A stretch of 64,000 nt of DNA from Ascarosepion bandense (GCA_037127315.1 JBBBDQ010000914.1:62001-126000), one strand, 5' to 3'. Numbered from the stretch's first letter, positions 44,306 through 56,978 are shown. The notes: a model not told the origin generated them from the letters alone. Numbers and translations: made by a program.

Positions 44306-44762
44306 TTTTTTCTTGCTTTCAGGCGTTGCAAGTTTCTTTCGTTCTACGTATGAACAATTCATGCCATCATTGAAGCATTTTTCTTTATCAAAATTTCCTC
44401 TTTTGATGTCATGCATCCTGTCAATGAGTACAACTTTTCTCATATTATTTCTCTTATTCATTTCTGTATTTCTGGCGTATCACTGAGGCTAAACTTTTCT
44501 GTGTCTGTAAACTTTTCATTCAGTCATTACGACTTCAATTCTCCTCTGAATTTATTGCAATAAAAGGAAGTCATCGTAATTTAAAATATTTGTCTTAAAT
44601 AAATAAGTTTAAGAATAGACACTGAAACAGGCACATCTGCTAATTACGAATGCATAAAATTTACATTGAGTTATCTATGTAAAGTTTTTTCTTAAGAATG
44701 AAAACATAATAATTAAAAAGAATGAAAACATATGAATAATTAAAAATGTCATATTAAACAAC
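44306..44762. other. No gene seen
   Basis: Nothing recognised beyond the preceding fragment. Confidence 0.4.
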
Positions 44763-44786
44763 GTGCTGCTGCTGCTGCTGCTGCTG
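44763..44786. repeat. (GCT)n microsatellite
   Basis: Eight GCT units, the only GC-rich triplet repeat in the window. Not inside a supported frame. Confidence 0.92.
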
Positions 44787-44819
44787 GGGTTATAGTAGAA
44801 AACTTTCTATCCTTCTCTT

Positions 44820-46095
44820 AAACTGACTGCCATCCAATATTAGAAAGCTCCTTCATAAGTACCTTAAAGTGCTGATGTCACTTTAGACTTCAATATTTCT
44901 CGACTTTTATTGTTTAACACTGAGGTTACTCTTTTCTGTGTCTGCACAACTTCCTTGCAACTCATTATCATTTTGTATTTTTGCAAGCCCTTCTCATCTC
45001 TTTTTTTATATGTACCGTGTCCATTCAGGACGAAAGCGATCATAACCATCCACATCTCCGTAAGTCCTTAGTCCAAAACCGCCCTTTCTGATCCACTTGC
45101 TGAAACCCATCAGGTATGATACGCTTCCCTTTCCTCTGCCTATCTTTCTCTCTAACTCTGCCTGTGAGTATCTGATTCTTCAAGCCCTCATTCCGCATTA
45201 CATGTGCCAAGGAACTTCAGCTATCTTTTCTTGGTGTTAAGTATTAGTTTCTTTTTCGTTTCCATCCCCTCTAAAACCTCATTGTTGTTAGGTCCATGAT
45301 ACCCTCCGCATACTTCATAGGAACCATATTTCGGTTGCCTCAATTTTCTCTTTCATCATTAAGGAGATTGACTAGCATTCACTGCCATATTGAAGAACAG
45401 ACATTTCATAGAAATTCAGTACTCACTCCACGGTTTCTAGAAAATTAATCTTGTCTCTCAGTACTCTATTCAGCTCTTAAAATGCATCCTTAGTCCATGT
45501 CAAGACACCTTCGGATTTCAGTGTCGCACATTCCATCTTTTGTTAGAACACTTCTCAGGTATTTAAATTTCTGTAACTGCTTGATTTTAATATCCTATGC
45601 TTGTAGTTGACATTTTGGTTTCCTCTTTTTACTGATGACCATGCATTCACCTTTCTTGCAGTACATTTGTAGTCCTTTCTTTCCGCTTTTTCTGTAGTGT
45701 GGGTCTTGTATTTTAATTTCCATGTCTCCTATCAGCACTGTATCAACTGCGTATCTTATATTGTTCAGATTGTGGCCGCAAATGATGAATCCTGGTATGA
45801 CTTCTAGGGCTGTCAGAATTGTCTCACTGTACAAGTTGAATAGATCCGGTTAAAAGACATTTTTCTTGTCGTACACAACTTTTTATCTTTGTATATCTGC
45901 TGAATTTATTTTCCTCCTTATGCAACTGGTTTGTTACCAGTAAAGGTTCTTGATTGCTCTAATATATTCCCCAAATCTGTCTAGGATGCTGAGTATTTCT
46001 ATAAAGTCTTTTTGTCGCACTTTGTCGAATGCCTTCGCGTAGTCTATAAAGCACAAGTACACGTCCTTCTTTATTTGTATTGTGATTGAGGTTTT
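44820..46095 (-). pseudogene. RTE-like LINE: RT and C-terminal region
   Basis: Minus translation across stops gives FIDYAKAFDKVRQKDFIEIL (RT Asp motif), GEYIRAIKNLYW, LNNIRYAVDTVLIGD (YADDT changed to YAVDT, losing a catalytic Asp), the 45595-45834 frame with KKGECMVISKKRKPKC, then FKYLRSVLTKDG, and near 45240 LAHVMRNEGLKNQILTG. Collinear with the family at 47665-48330 and inactive. The 5' endonuclease part is absent. Confidence 0.8.
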
Positions 46096-46390
46096 AGAGA
46101 AAATTGAAACATAAAAGAAAACTAATGATTAACATCATAAAGAGATAGTTAACATTTCTGGAGCATGTAATAAGGAAGGAGTGTTTGAAAAAATCTGATA
46201 CTCATAGGACAGACTGAAGGCAACAGGGACAAAAGAAAACAATGGATATTTAATGAGCACGAGTAAATGGATGGCGGAATAGAGCTTAGGGGAAATAAAG
46301 AAAAGCCAAATTTTATTAAAATCTATAAGTGTCAAAAATTGGAGAGAGTCAGGATCGCATACGTCCTGAAGAAGTAAAGATTTGCTAAGG
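46096..46390 (+). pseudogene. RTE-like LINE C-terminal fragment, opposite strand
   Basis: Plus translation KRKLMINIIKRQLTFLEHVI, RKECLKKS, later WMAE and KNWRESGSHTS follow the IRKRQLKFLGHVMRKE block. It abuts the minus-strand copy at ~46095, giving a tail-to-head inverted pair of related pieces. Confidence 0.65.
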
Positions 46391-47420
46391 TTTTATAATC
46401 ACTGAGTGGCACGCTTGTTTCTTTCCGTCCCACACTAAGCTAAACTGAGTCAATACACATGTAGAAATAGTCACTATTTACAAAGTACTCATGCTTTAGA
46501 TGCTTTGTGCCTCTAATAATTTAAATTTTACCCTTACCTGACGGAAATAACGATTTTAAATCTTTTTTTAAAGTCTGATTTTAAAAGGTTTTATAATTTC
46601 TTTACACCTTTCACACTTTTTATACTATATCTGTATAGATATAGTACATTTACACTTACACATTTCATTATTATTTTGGAAATGTTTAATTTATCATTTC
46701 AATTTACTATTATGTATAACCTTCAACTTCAACAAGATATTTTATAACTTTTTGCGCTTATTTTCACATTATTTCCATTTATATAATTTATTTATATATA
46801 TTGATTGATATTTCGCATTTCTGAAGTATTTGAAGTTAGTCGTGATTCAATTGCGGTAGGGAGCTTTCAAGTGTTAACAATAAATGAATCAATCCCGGCT
46901 TACAATTATGTTTCATATTTGGCATCTTTTAAAACATTGACTATTTGCAACATAACATCAAAGGAAAAACGTTTGAATCGCTCGAAAAAGGATGACTGTC
47001 AAGAATAGTTATAAACAGACTTCAATGCAATTAGAAGAATTTATGATTTGACGAAACAAACCGCAAAGAAAAAATAAGTGAAGAAAGAGATTTTTTTTTA
47101 ATTGCAAAAAATAAAACTTCTCTTTCCTAAGTTATATGGTGGGATTGGTAAAAATATACCGTGTGTTATATGAAATGTATTAATATAAAATCGATATGAC
47201 TAAATAAAATCATCAAAGAGTAATCAGATTTGTGCATTCAATAATGCGACTCAACATTATGAAAAGAAGAGAGAATGAGGGAAAATGTTGAAGCAAAAAG
47301 CATAGCGCAGTATCAATGAAATAAAGAGATCGCTTTAATGGAATACCAAGAGAAATATTATCTTCATCGTTATCACCTATTCCCCATCAATAAAACAGAT
47401 TTTTATATATAATGATATAA
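46391..47420. other. No gene seen
   Basis: About 1 kb of AT-rich sequence; nothing recognised. Confidence 0.4.
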
Positions 47421-47558
47421 TGGGTTAAATACAAGGACAGATTGGTTGTAACTAGTCTACCAGTCTACTGCGGGAAAATATTCTGCCCAGTGAGTCAAAC
47501 CTCTTTTGAGACATGATTGTCTAAGCGTGTAACACATAACTGAATGACTGAATCAACA
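47421..47558 (+). mobile_element. SINE-A 3'-half fragment
   Basis: ATGGGTTAAATACAAGGACA, CTACTGCGGGAAAATATTCT, a damaged hairpin (CCTCTTTTGAGACATG) and TGAATGACTGAATC end. Confidence 0.75.
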
Positions 47559-47664
47559 AGGAACTTTTTGGTTGTTCTAGTAATTCTTTTTTTTTTTTTT
47601 TGCTCGCACATCCATATGAAGTGACTAAGCGTTCTCAAACATATTAGTAAAAAGGGTCCCTAAA

Positions 47665-48330
47665 AATTGAATGCATGTTCATCAGCAAAAGGTGCAACCC
47701 AGAATGCCAAATACAGGTGGGGGATACCAGAATCAAGCAAGTACAAAATTTTAAATACCTAGGAAGTGTTCTAACAGGAGATGGAAAGTGCGAAGGCGAA
47801 TTGGCATGGTAAAGGACGCGTTCCAGAAGCTGAGTAAAGTACTAACACACAGGAAAATTTCACTAGAAAGAAAAGAGTGCTGGATTGCTATGTGATGTCA
47901 GTTCTTTAATACGGTAGTGAATGCTGGACAATATCCTCAAAAATGAGGACAAAACTGGAAGCAGCGAAAATGTGGTTATACAGAGGAATGCTGCGGATAT
48001 CGTGAACTGAGCATGCAAGCAACGATGAGGTGTTGGAAAGAATGGCAACCAAAAGGAAATTAATACTGAGCATCAGAAAGAGACAACTGAAGTTCCTGGG
48101 ACACGCAATGAGGAAGGAGAGCGTGGAGAACCTGATACTGGCTGGCCAGGTAGAAGGAAAGAGAGGTAGAGGAAGGCAGCGGATAACATATTTGCAGGGC
48201 CTGATCAGGTGGATGACGGAACGGGGGTTGCCAGGTGTAACATGAGCAAACATACTAAGAGCCACAAGGGATAGGGAGACGTGAAAAACCATGATCGCCT
48301 ACGTCCTGAAGGGACAGGGCACATAGAAGA
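47665..48330 (+). pseudogene. RTE-like LINE 3' region
   Basis: Translated in three phases: CMFISKRCNPECQIQVGDT, FKYLGSVLTGDGKCEGELAW, VKDAFQKLSKVLTHRKISLE, LEAAKMWLYRGMLRIS, then the open stretch 48030-48245 with LERMATKRKLILSIRKRQLK, FLGHAMRKESVENLILAG and RGRGRQRITYLQGL. This is the best copy of the family here. A short 3' UTR leads into the GAA tail. Confidence 0.83.
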
Positions 48331-48386
48331 AGAAGAAGAAGAAGAAGAAGAAGAAGAAGAAGAAGAAGAAGAAGAAGAAGAAGAAA
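48331..48386 (+). repeat. (GAA)n tail of RTE-like LINE
   Basis: About 18 GAA units immediately after the LINE 3' UTR; RTE-like LINEs commonly end in simple repeats instead of poly(A). Confidence 0.85.
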
Positions 48387-48389
48387 AAG

Positions 48390-49215
48390 AAGTAACACAT
48401 GCTAAATTTTCATGAAAAATAATAACTGTATTAGGTGATGTGATCTATTTAGAAACATCAGGTAAAGATGAAGATAATTTTCTAAAAAATTTGTGACGAT
48501 AAGAACATTTGTCTATTGGTATATAGGCAAAATCACGTATATTTATTTAACTTAACAGGGCAGAAATATTGAATTCTTTAAATGGTCGTAGGAGGAAAGA
48601 AATATTTTCATTCTGTAGCCTTCTTTCTTAAAACATGGTGCCGCAAGTTTATTCTTATCTTATCAAGTTCACCATGGAACATATTTAGCCTTTTAAATCT
48701 ACGAAGAAGAGTCTACTTAACTCTTACCAAACTGCGATTTTCTGTAACAGACTCCAGCGTAGAAACACTATTCGTCTCAGCAACTTCAGGGCAAGGGTCA
48801 ATCTTCCTGATCATAACAATCTTCAATTACTAGCAAATCCTCTTTCTCTCATATTTCCCATAATTTATCATAACAATACTCATCTATGAACCACTTGACT
48901 CTAGTTTTTTCACCACCCCGTATATCTTTTCCTTTCTCTCCACCTTTGTAACTGTCATCACACCTGCATTCCCAGTCTTCTCTTGCTTCTTTCTAACTGG
49001 TTCGTCTTCCTCTTCACTCTTTTCTACTTAATCTTTATACTCTTATGTAGCCCCCTGCATATCAGTTGCATTACCGCCTTGCTTTAGGTGATACGATTAA
49101 AAAAAATAACCATTTTAAAAGTAAGCTTCTATCTTGAGTGAACGATTGAACACACAACAATAGCGGTTGTTATATGAAATTAAAATGATAATCGTAGCTG
49201 CATGGCAGACAACAA
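48390..49215. other. No gene seen
   Basis: Nothing recognised. Confidence 0.4.
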
Positions 49216-49218
49216 AAG

Positions 49219-49306
<88 letters not shown>
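49219..49306. repeat. Compound (CA)n(TA)n microsatellite
   Basis: About 28 CA units followed by TA units. Confidence 0.95.
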
Positions 49307-49309
<3 letters not shown>

Positions 49310-49354
49310 CACATACTGGTAAATATAAGAGACAATGAATGTCTATTATGCTTA

Positions 49355-49615
49355 ATCATAAGCTGTTTTAAACATCGTATTTTAGCTTTAATTTCAGGTG
49401 AAAAATAAGACAAAAATTCTCCAACATTTAGATAATTTTTTATTAAGTTGGTTCAAAGCTTGCGGCTCACATGAGCCATCTTCAAAGAGGTTACAAGTAC
49501 GTTAACATAAAAACATCCACCATCGGCGACGATATTATATTGTGTTAACATAAAACTTTGCTAGGCAACGATAACAGTTACCAAACATAGCAAACGCAGT
49601 TCGTAAATGTGAGGC
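49355..49615 (-). repeat. Penelope-like terminal repeat
   Basis: Minus strand collinear with 56545-56810: ACTGTTATCGTTGCCTAGCA, AAGTT, GGATGTTTTATGTTAACG, TTGAAGATGGCTCATGTGAG, CCGCAAGCTTTGAACC, then CACCTGAAATTAAAGC and AAATACGATGTTTA. The block TTGAAGA-TGGCTCATGTGAGCC-GCAAGC (49455-49487) is a decayed hammerhead-like core with a perfect helix II. Confidence 0.65.
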
Positions 49616-50934
49616 CTTATGCCCGAGGCTGGCCGTGTAATTGTGACGCTCGTTCTCGTTGACGGTCGTGACGATCGCAGTTGTGACACTGCCACCCGGC
49701 TGGCCGGTTGGTTCGGTCACTGTTGCTGGTCGTCACGATCTCGTCCGATGATGTCGTCACAAAATCTGGTTTAAAAGACGTCTCTTGCAAAAACGCGCCA
49801 CTCTTGCACGTTGTGAATTGATCCCAGAGGTCGCGTCGTGCAATTTTAGTAGTCGCCTTTTAGAGCCAGCCCGGACACTGGTGCACAATTGTGGTTAAAA
49901 AATAAATAAATACGGCACCAAAAAAAAAAAAAAGAAAAAAAAAACAATAAAATAAATGAACAAGGTCAAACACGCCTGGGGAGTTACGAAAAAAGTCTTT
50001 ATATAAACAAAAATCAATGTTTTTCTTTTCACAGGAGCAGATAATACAGTTGTCGGAATTTTGGTTTACAACAGAGAGAGTTCGTTCGTTTAAGAATTCA
50101 GAGCTTTCAATCATTAAATAAAAATGTCTTTGCTAAATTTCGTTAAACTAGACAGAGCTCTTCAAATTTTCGCTAAAATCTTTTCCGTATTCTCTAAAAT
50201 TTCTAGGTGATGTTAAAAAAAAAGTTCTTTCGGGTTCTTGTCGGAACTTGACGGGATTTGCCGAATCAGCGGTGCTTAATGGCGGCGATGGCGGCTAATG
50301 TGGAGGTGATGGCGGCGGCGGTGTGGGGTTGGATTCCCAGTCATCTGGTGGCTCGCTCCTGGCAAAACTAAACTTTTCTCGTCGAGTCTCTATTTTTATA
50401 ACCCTTTTCAATCCTCTCAGGGGATCTAGATGATTTGAAGCCTTCGGCCAATTAAATTTTCCGCCCACTTGATCTGCGGAAGAGGTTAGCTTCGATGAAT
50501 GTGATATCGCCAGCTCACATCGTATCAAATTTTCCACAGATTTCTGTTCCCAGGAAAATCTGTTGAGGGACTTTAAACCCGCATGACACCAAATAATCCT
50601 GACATTTTATTATAGCTACTAAAATTTTAGCTTTACCAAAAAATATCCGCTTCGAACACGAAAGAAGAAAAATTATATATTTCTCTTTTCTTTCCTAAAA
50701 ATATTTAATTTTTCTATTCCCCGGATATTAGAAGTACATGATAGTATTAAAATAGTTAATTTTTATATTCTCCATACTTTACAAGTATTTGATAGTATTA
50801 AAATAGTTTTTACATAAGCTCACATTGCGTATTACAATAAAGTATAACTAATATTATTACTAATATCAATTTTTCACTCTCCGCTGTATTAAACCAAACA
50901 AGGGAAAGTATCCCCTCGGGAGATAATGTCACAA
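49616..50934 (-). other. GC-richer stretch inside Penelope-like termini
   Basis: 49616-49890 and 50220-50560 are clearly richer in G+C and CpG than the rest of the window (e.g. GACGGTCGTGACGATCGCAG, GGCGGCGGCGGTGTGG). It lies between the terminal blocks at 49355-49615 and 50935-50980. The minus frame 50295-50537 (80 codons, ending WESNPTPPPPSPPH) is the only candidate product, with no recognised domain. It may be the promoter/leader of a related element. Confidence 0.45.
50707..50808 (+). repeat. ~51-bp tandem duplication
   Basis: Two diverged units, each TTAATTTTT.TATTC..C and ending GATAGTATTAAAATAG. Confidence 0.8.
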
Positions 50935-50980
50935 GGTGGTTCTATGACGTCACACCACGTGAGAGCTCGAGATGATAACA
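50935..50980 (-). repeat. Penelope-like terminal block
   Basis: Minus strand CTCTCACGTGGTGTGACGTC followed by ATAGAACC matches 56513-56540 on the plus strand. Confidence 0.65.
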
Positions 50981-51052
50981 GAACCATATCTGTAAATGTA
51001 ATGAAATGTGTTCTGACCAGATTTAAACGTGATTTTATTACGTGTGGGTTGT

Positions 51053-51090
51053 TTGGAGGCCATCTACATTAAAATGTAGATGGCCTCCAA
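51053..51090. repeat. Perfect 38-nt palindrome
   Basis: Eighteen-base arms (TTGGAGGCCATCTACATT and its complement) around AA, without mismatch. Confidence 0.95.
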
Positions 51091-51239
51091 TATTTGAAAG
51101 TTCTTTTTACTGTGTGTATGAGTGAGGATTATTGTGTTGCTGACTAAAATCTGAAATGTGAGCGTGAAGAGAAAGACGAACCAGCAACAGGAGTGAAAGA
51201 GAACGGCAAGAGAATGATGCCAACATAGGAGTGAAGATA

Positions 51240-51480
51240 GTTGTAAAGGTAGAGAAAATGGAAGGAAACAATATAAACAGGATGATGTAGAAAGATCTCG
51301 AGTTAAGTGGATAAAAGATGGGAATTGACTTTGCATTTAAATTCCTGGGGCTTGTAGCAGTCAGGAAAACAATTATTTCGAAGGGAGTTCCACAGGTGGG
51401 AAGAGCGAGAAAAAATGCTGATGGCGTAGAATTTTCGCCTGCATTCAGTTGATCTATATGTAGCAATATTCCATACTAGA
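51240..51480 (-). mobile_element. Jockey-like LINE 3' UTR fragment
   Basis: TTGACTTTGCATTTAAATTC, CTGGGGCTTGTAGCAGTCAG, GAGTTCCACAGGTGGGAAGA and TAGAATTTTCGCCTGCATTC match 28738-28860. Confidence 0.75.
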
Positions 51481-53130
51481 ATTGTTTGGCAACGCGCTGA
51501 CACGCGTTTAATTCTTGACAGTATTTGGTATTGCTAAAAATTTTAAAGATTTACAAACTCTACGTTTCGCTATTTTTGCAAACCAAGCGATGATATTTAA
51601 GCTGATTTCACTGGAAAAATACTTTGACAAAAAACTTAATTTCCTGTTTACACGAACCCGAGTAAAACCAACTGTACATTGTACATCCATACCTGTTTAG
51701 ACATTCCACATTTTCCGATCGGACAATGTATGGTTATGTTATAGGGTGTGATGGACAGACGGATAACAGAAGTCATAGAAATTAGTATATAGATTTCAGA
51801 ACTCTGTTTGTGACGAATAGGGAGAGAATGTTTGATATGAAGCTATCCTAGTCAGCTTTGGTGTATCGGTCGACTGTTACATTAAATAGGACATCGTTAT
51901 AATGACATATTTTTGCTTAGTATGATATCCATGACATTGTCGTATTTTCACTGTGGCGGAAAACAAACTATGATTTTCTACAAACCACAAATTATATGTA
52001 CATATGTTATCATTAACTTAATTAATATTTTTGTCCTTCTGCACGTGTAGATAATTATACGTGGGTCTCTCTGAAGGTAAACACGTCAATCATATTATGC
52101 TGGTATACGACGATAGAGGCTGACTTTGTTTTGGACAGCAATAAAAATTTTGCTTTCCTGTTAGTAATGCATAATTAGTTTGTCGTTTTACAAGGAATAG
52201 CAAGACACTATGCAGGCAAAATTACAACATATTTTTCTGCTAAGATATTGTTTATAAAATTCATGCCGTTACGAATATTTCAGCTCATAAGCATGATGAT
52301 TCAAATTAACATTTCACCCAAAAGTGTTTTATAAAGTTAGAAGAAAATAAATGTATTGCAGATAAAAATATTAAGAAACAAATCATTCGTTACCAAATAA
52401 GCAGTATGCCAAAGAGAAAAGTATTTAATCGTGTCATTATTTAGATTTGATACATAATTTCTCGAATCGAAAAAATAGTAACTATTAAAAGTAAACAAGG
52501 CTTGCAAAACGTTTACAGAGTAGAAACAGTGTATACGCACACAGTAAGAACGTGAATAATGCGTTGCAACATCAAAGCTGTAACAAACCTAGTCCAGATA
52601 GTTTCTGCGCAGTTGTCATTCTACAAATTGAAAAGCGAGAGCAAATTTAAAGCCAGTAGTGATGACCATGTAAAAAAAATACTAGTTTCTAACGTAAAAC
52701 TTCTTCTATAGAAACGGGCCATTCTGCTTCTTGCATTTGTTCTGATTTTTCCTGAAGTGAAAAGAAAGTTTTATTCTTTTTGTAAATCACTGTCTCGAGC
52801 ATTGTCTACTTGAATTAGGCAGTCCATTATCGTTATCATTCAATAAGGTAAACAAGACTGATGAACTTTGACAAGAGAAAAACGAATTTAGAGACGATCG
52901 AATGTATCACATACTGTTTATACAAGCAGCCGAAACGTTTTTTATAAAATACTTGAATTAATTATCTGATGCGTATACTACTTTACACCCGTAAATATGA
53001 TATAGAAACCCGAAGGTATAATAGATTAGCAAAAAAGATTTCTTCCAAAATCTAAATAAGTATTAAGGAACACAAAAACTTTGTTAGAAACTAAGAAATT
53101 ACTGTTGAAAATTCTATGTAATATCAAATC
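51481..53130. other. No gene seen
   Basis: About 1.6 kb of AT-rich sequence; nothing recognised. Confidence 0.4.

Positions 53131-53133
<3 letters not shown>

Positions 53134-53211
<78 letters not shown>
53134..53211. repeat. Compound (TA)n(GT)n microsatellite
   Basis: TA then GT units. Confidence 0.95.
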
Positions 53212-53213
<2 letters not shown>

Positions 53214-53589
53214 CGTTAAAAACGACTTTATTATTTCTTATTTTTATTTTTCCCGTATTCTTACATGTTTCCTTTTTGCTGGCTGGGGATGATAAATGTA
53301 AAGATTTTCCATAATGATCGACTTTCCAAGAGCGTTCAGTCTATTTACAGGCCATTTTCAAGGATCTTATTTTTCCGGTGTTATGACCTCATGCTTGACT
53401 GTAATGTAACTTTTTGTGCTTTAGTGTTATTTTTAGGAAAGTTCTTTAAAACTATCACGTGATGTGCGTGGCTGGGCATTGTGTGAGCGTCTGTCTTTTC
53501 TTTTAAACTTTCAAAACTCCATTTCTACTGTTAAATATCGTAAAATTGATGGTAGGAGAAAATTGTTTTATATATAGTCCCACTCTTAT

Positions 53590-56480
53590 AACTTTAAACA
53601 AATGCAAATTGATGCTTTATGCTACCAAATACTTCTACTAGAACAAGACAGCCATATTACTACACAGGCTTAAAAGAATCACTCAAAGTTGAATCAATCA
53701 AACACCGTTACCATAAAATCCTAAGGATATTGTCAATACACATCTAATAAAAGCAGGCGCACATCTAACAATAACAAATAATTGTTATCAGACTTGCCGA
53801 TAAAACCAATGCCTTTGTTTTAAACAAACAGGAATACCACTCTAAATGACTGTCTATTTTTAACGATCACAACAAATTTTAAAAACTACCTAATGATGCC
53901 ACCTCCCATTTAAAAAATATCAATAAACTTATTACTGTAAACAATGCTGAAACAGGGTCATCTATACTTAAAAAGATTATAGGTGACTATAAGTCTGAAT
54001 ACCTTTATGGAAATGTAAAAATCCATAAAAAAGATCATCCCCTCTGACCTATCATTTCATAAATAGCCACACCAATATATAATCTTTCCAAAACCCTTAA
54101 CAAATCAATTACTCCCTACCTTCAAAGTAAATTTGGTATTAACTCCACGAATGAATTTATACAAATCTCCATTCCGTAAAACCAAACAACCAAATAATAG
54201 CATCTTTGGATGTAAAAAAACTTATTCACTAATGTCCCATCTATGAAACGATTGACATCATTATCCGTGAGGTAAACAATCATACTACTCTCTCACCAAT
54301 CAATATTAAACTCAATATCTTAAAAAATATTATTAGCATGCACCACTCAATTACCTTTTCTTGACTGCCTAGGTAACATTTATACTCAAATAGAAGACAT
54401 TGTGATAGAATCGCTTTTAGGTCCCCCTTTTTCTAATTATCATATATCACATTTAGAAAATAAATCACTGAATGACACTAATAATTGTGATAGAATCGCT
54501 TTTAGGTCCCCCTTTTTCTAATTATCATATATCACATTTAGAAAATAAATCACTGAATGACACTAATAATTGTGATAGAATCTCTTTTAGGTCCCCCTTT
54601 TTCTAATTATCATATATCACATTTAGAAAATAAATCACTGAATGACACTAATAATTGTGATAGAATCTCTTTTAGGTCCCCCTTTTTCTAATTATCATAT
54701 ATCACATTTAGAAAATAAATCACTGAATGACACTAATAATTGTGATAGAATCTCTTTTAGGCCCCCCTTTTTCTAATTATCATATATCACATTTAGAAAA
54801 TAAATCACTGAATGACACTAATAATTGTGATAGAATCTCTTTTAGGTCCCCCTTTTTCTAATTATCATATATCACATTTAGAAAATAAATCACTGAATGA
54901 CACTAATAATTGTGATAGAATCTCTTTTAGGTCCCCCTTTTTCTAATTATCATATATCACATTTAGAAAATAAATCACTGAATGACACTAATAATTGTGA
55001 TAGAATCTCTTTTAGGTCCCCCTTTTTCTAATTATCATATATCACATTTAGAAAATAAATCACTGAATGACACTAATAATTGTGATAGAATCTCTTTTAG
55101 GTCCCCCTTTTTCTAATTATCATATATCACATTTAGAAAATAAATCACTGAATGACACTAATAATTGTGATAGAATCTCTTTTAGGTCCCCCTTTTTCTA
55201 ATTATCATATATCACATTTAGAAATTAAATCACTGAATGACACTAATAATTGTGATAGAATCTCTTTTAGGCCCCCTTTTTCTAATTATCATATATCACA
55301 TTTAGAAAATAAATCACTGAATGACACTAATAATTGTGATAGAATCTCTTTTAGGTCCCCCTTTTTCTAATTATCATATATCACATTTAGAAAATAAATC
55401 ACTGAATGACACTAATAATTGTGATAGAATCTCTTTTAGGTCCCCCTTTTTCTAATTATCATATATCACATTTAGAAAATAAATCACTGAATGACACTAA
55501 TAATTGTGATAGAATCTCTTTTAGGTCCCCCTTTTTCTAATTATCATATATCACATTTAGAAAATAAATCACTGAATGACACTAATAAGCTCCCATATAT
55601 GTAAGATATATAGTTGACATTTTCATTTTAGCTAAAAATATTGACGAAAGTACACAACTTAAAAATAAATTTCAAGTCACTGCGTCCTCAAATGTACATT
55701 AAAACTTTAGATTAATGATACACTTCTATTCCTTGATGTAGTTATTGATTCCAGCAAACAAAGATTTATTATATAAGAAATCAAATAGCATAAACTCCTG
55801 TCTTAAATTACATTAAACAAAGACTTGTTAACAATGAATTTTCTAACTCCATCATTTATTAACAAATAAAATTTATCTCAATAAATTTAGTAATACCTCT
55901 ACCAGTATTGAAAATAATAATAATAGAGTACATCAAAATAAATATAACACTATTAACTTATACTATTGCAACCAAATGCACAATTATCAAAATGATGAAA
56001 CAACACTCAAAAACATAATAAGTAGAAATGTTAAACTAATTATTAATAATAAACAAATTTAGCTCATCATATATTACAAAAAATAAGAAGTAATTAACCA
56101 CATAGATTAATAACCCTACAACCACACAATTAAATCCTCTACAGAAAGCCATTGAAGTGTATTAGTTTACATGAGAGTTCAGATATTATATCTTCGATAC
56201 TAATAATAAACCCACTAAATATAATAGTTTTACAACAGCCACGCTCTCTCGTTGACTTACCTGCCACCTTTCTGATCATTGTTCAATTAAATAACATTTC
56301 TTAGAAAAAACATAGCCATGTATGTAAGATTACACAGCTTTTAGTCAATAACACGATAATACTCACATATACACACAATAAAATGAACCTTCAGATATTG
56401 GAGCCGTCTACACTTAATCAAAGCAACCCACACTCAATAAAATCGCATTTTAGTCTAGTCACAACACATTATATTTCATT
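53590..56480 (+). pseudogene. Penelope-like element, RT region
   Basis: Plus translation with many breaks, in the order of Penelope-like RTs: RLADKTNAFVLNKQEY (53790), NINKLITVNNAETGSSILK, YLYGNVKIHKKDHPL, PIIS..ATPIYNLSKTLNKS, GINSTNEFIQIS, ASLDVKKLFTNVP across a shift (54205), then GNIYTQIEDIVIESLLGPPF and SNYHISHLENK (54370). After the minisatellite come RYIVDIFILAKNIDES (catalytic RYVDDIF changed to IVD) and LLFLDVVIDSSKQRFII. Dead. No GIY-YIG domain could be read before 56480. Confidence 0.82.
54401..55588 (+). repeat. 85-bp minisatellite, 14 units
   Basis: Units start at 54401 and recur every 85 bp, with one 84-bp unit at 55251-55334. Identity between units is very high: the first two have TCGC where most others have TCTC, and two have GGCC for GGTC. 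One unit covers IVIESLLGPPFSNYHISHLE plus NKSLNDTNN of the Penelope-like RT, so the array grew from element coding sequence. 85 is not a multiple of three, so the array cannot be one frame. Confidence 0.95.
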
Positions 56481-56504
56481 TAGACATATGTTTCTGTTCC
56501 TAAG

Positions 56505-56810
56505 ATTTCCGTCTCTCACGTGGTGTGACGTCACAGAACCGCGTTACTAAATTAAAACCTGTGTCTGCAGTTTGCTGACTGTTATCTTTGCATAGCAAAG
56601 TTCCATATCAGTACAAGATATTTATCATATTTAATAGTGGGTGTCTTTATGTTGACATCCCTGTAACCATTCCAAAGATGGCTCATGTGAGGCGAAAGCT
56701 TAGAACCAGCGTCATATAAATATTCAAATGTTGTACAATTTTTGTGTTTTTTTTTTCACCTAAAATTAAAGCCAAAATACGATATTTAGAACGGCTATAT
56801 ATATATAGTT
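56505..56810 (+). repeat. Penelope-like terminal repeat
   Basis: Shares blocks with 49355-49615 and 50935-50980 in inverted orientation. At 56672-56702: CCAAAGA-TGGCTCATGTGAGG-CGAAAGC, a decayed CTGAAGA...GAAA hammerhead-like core. It lies downstream of the RT region, so it probably is the element's 3' terminal repeat. Confidence 0.68.
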
Positions 56811-56978
56811 TCCTCACAGAATGATGCTGACCATTCTTTGGCATTAAGAAATACACATCTAAAATATTCGGGACAATAGAAAAAGGGCATTGAAAATTCA
56901 GCGCACACATCATGTAATTTGCTGAAGTTAGAGAAATAGAATGAGCAATGAACAACGTATAGTCTTTCTTATCTATAC

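Noticed and set aside
55152..55370. 72-codon frame with an internal peptide repeat
   Set aside because: It exists only because one 84-bp unit restores phase for a short distance; no start context or family.
54401..55588. CRISPR-like look of regular repeats
   Set aside because: There are no unique spacers; the whole 85-bp unit repeats, and the host is an animal.
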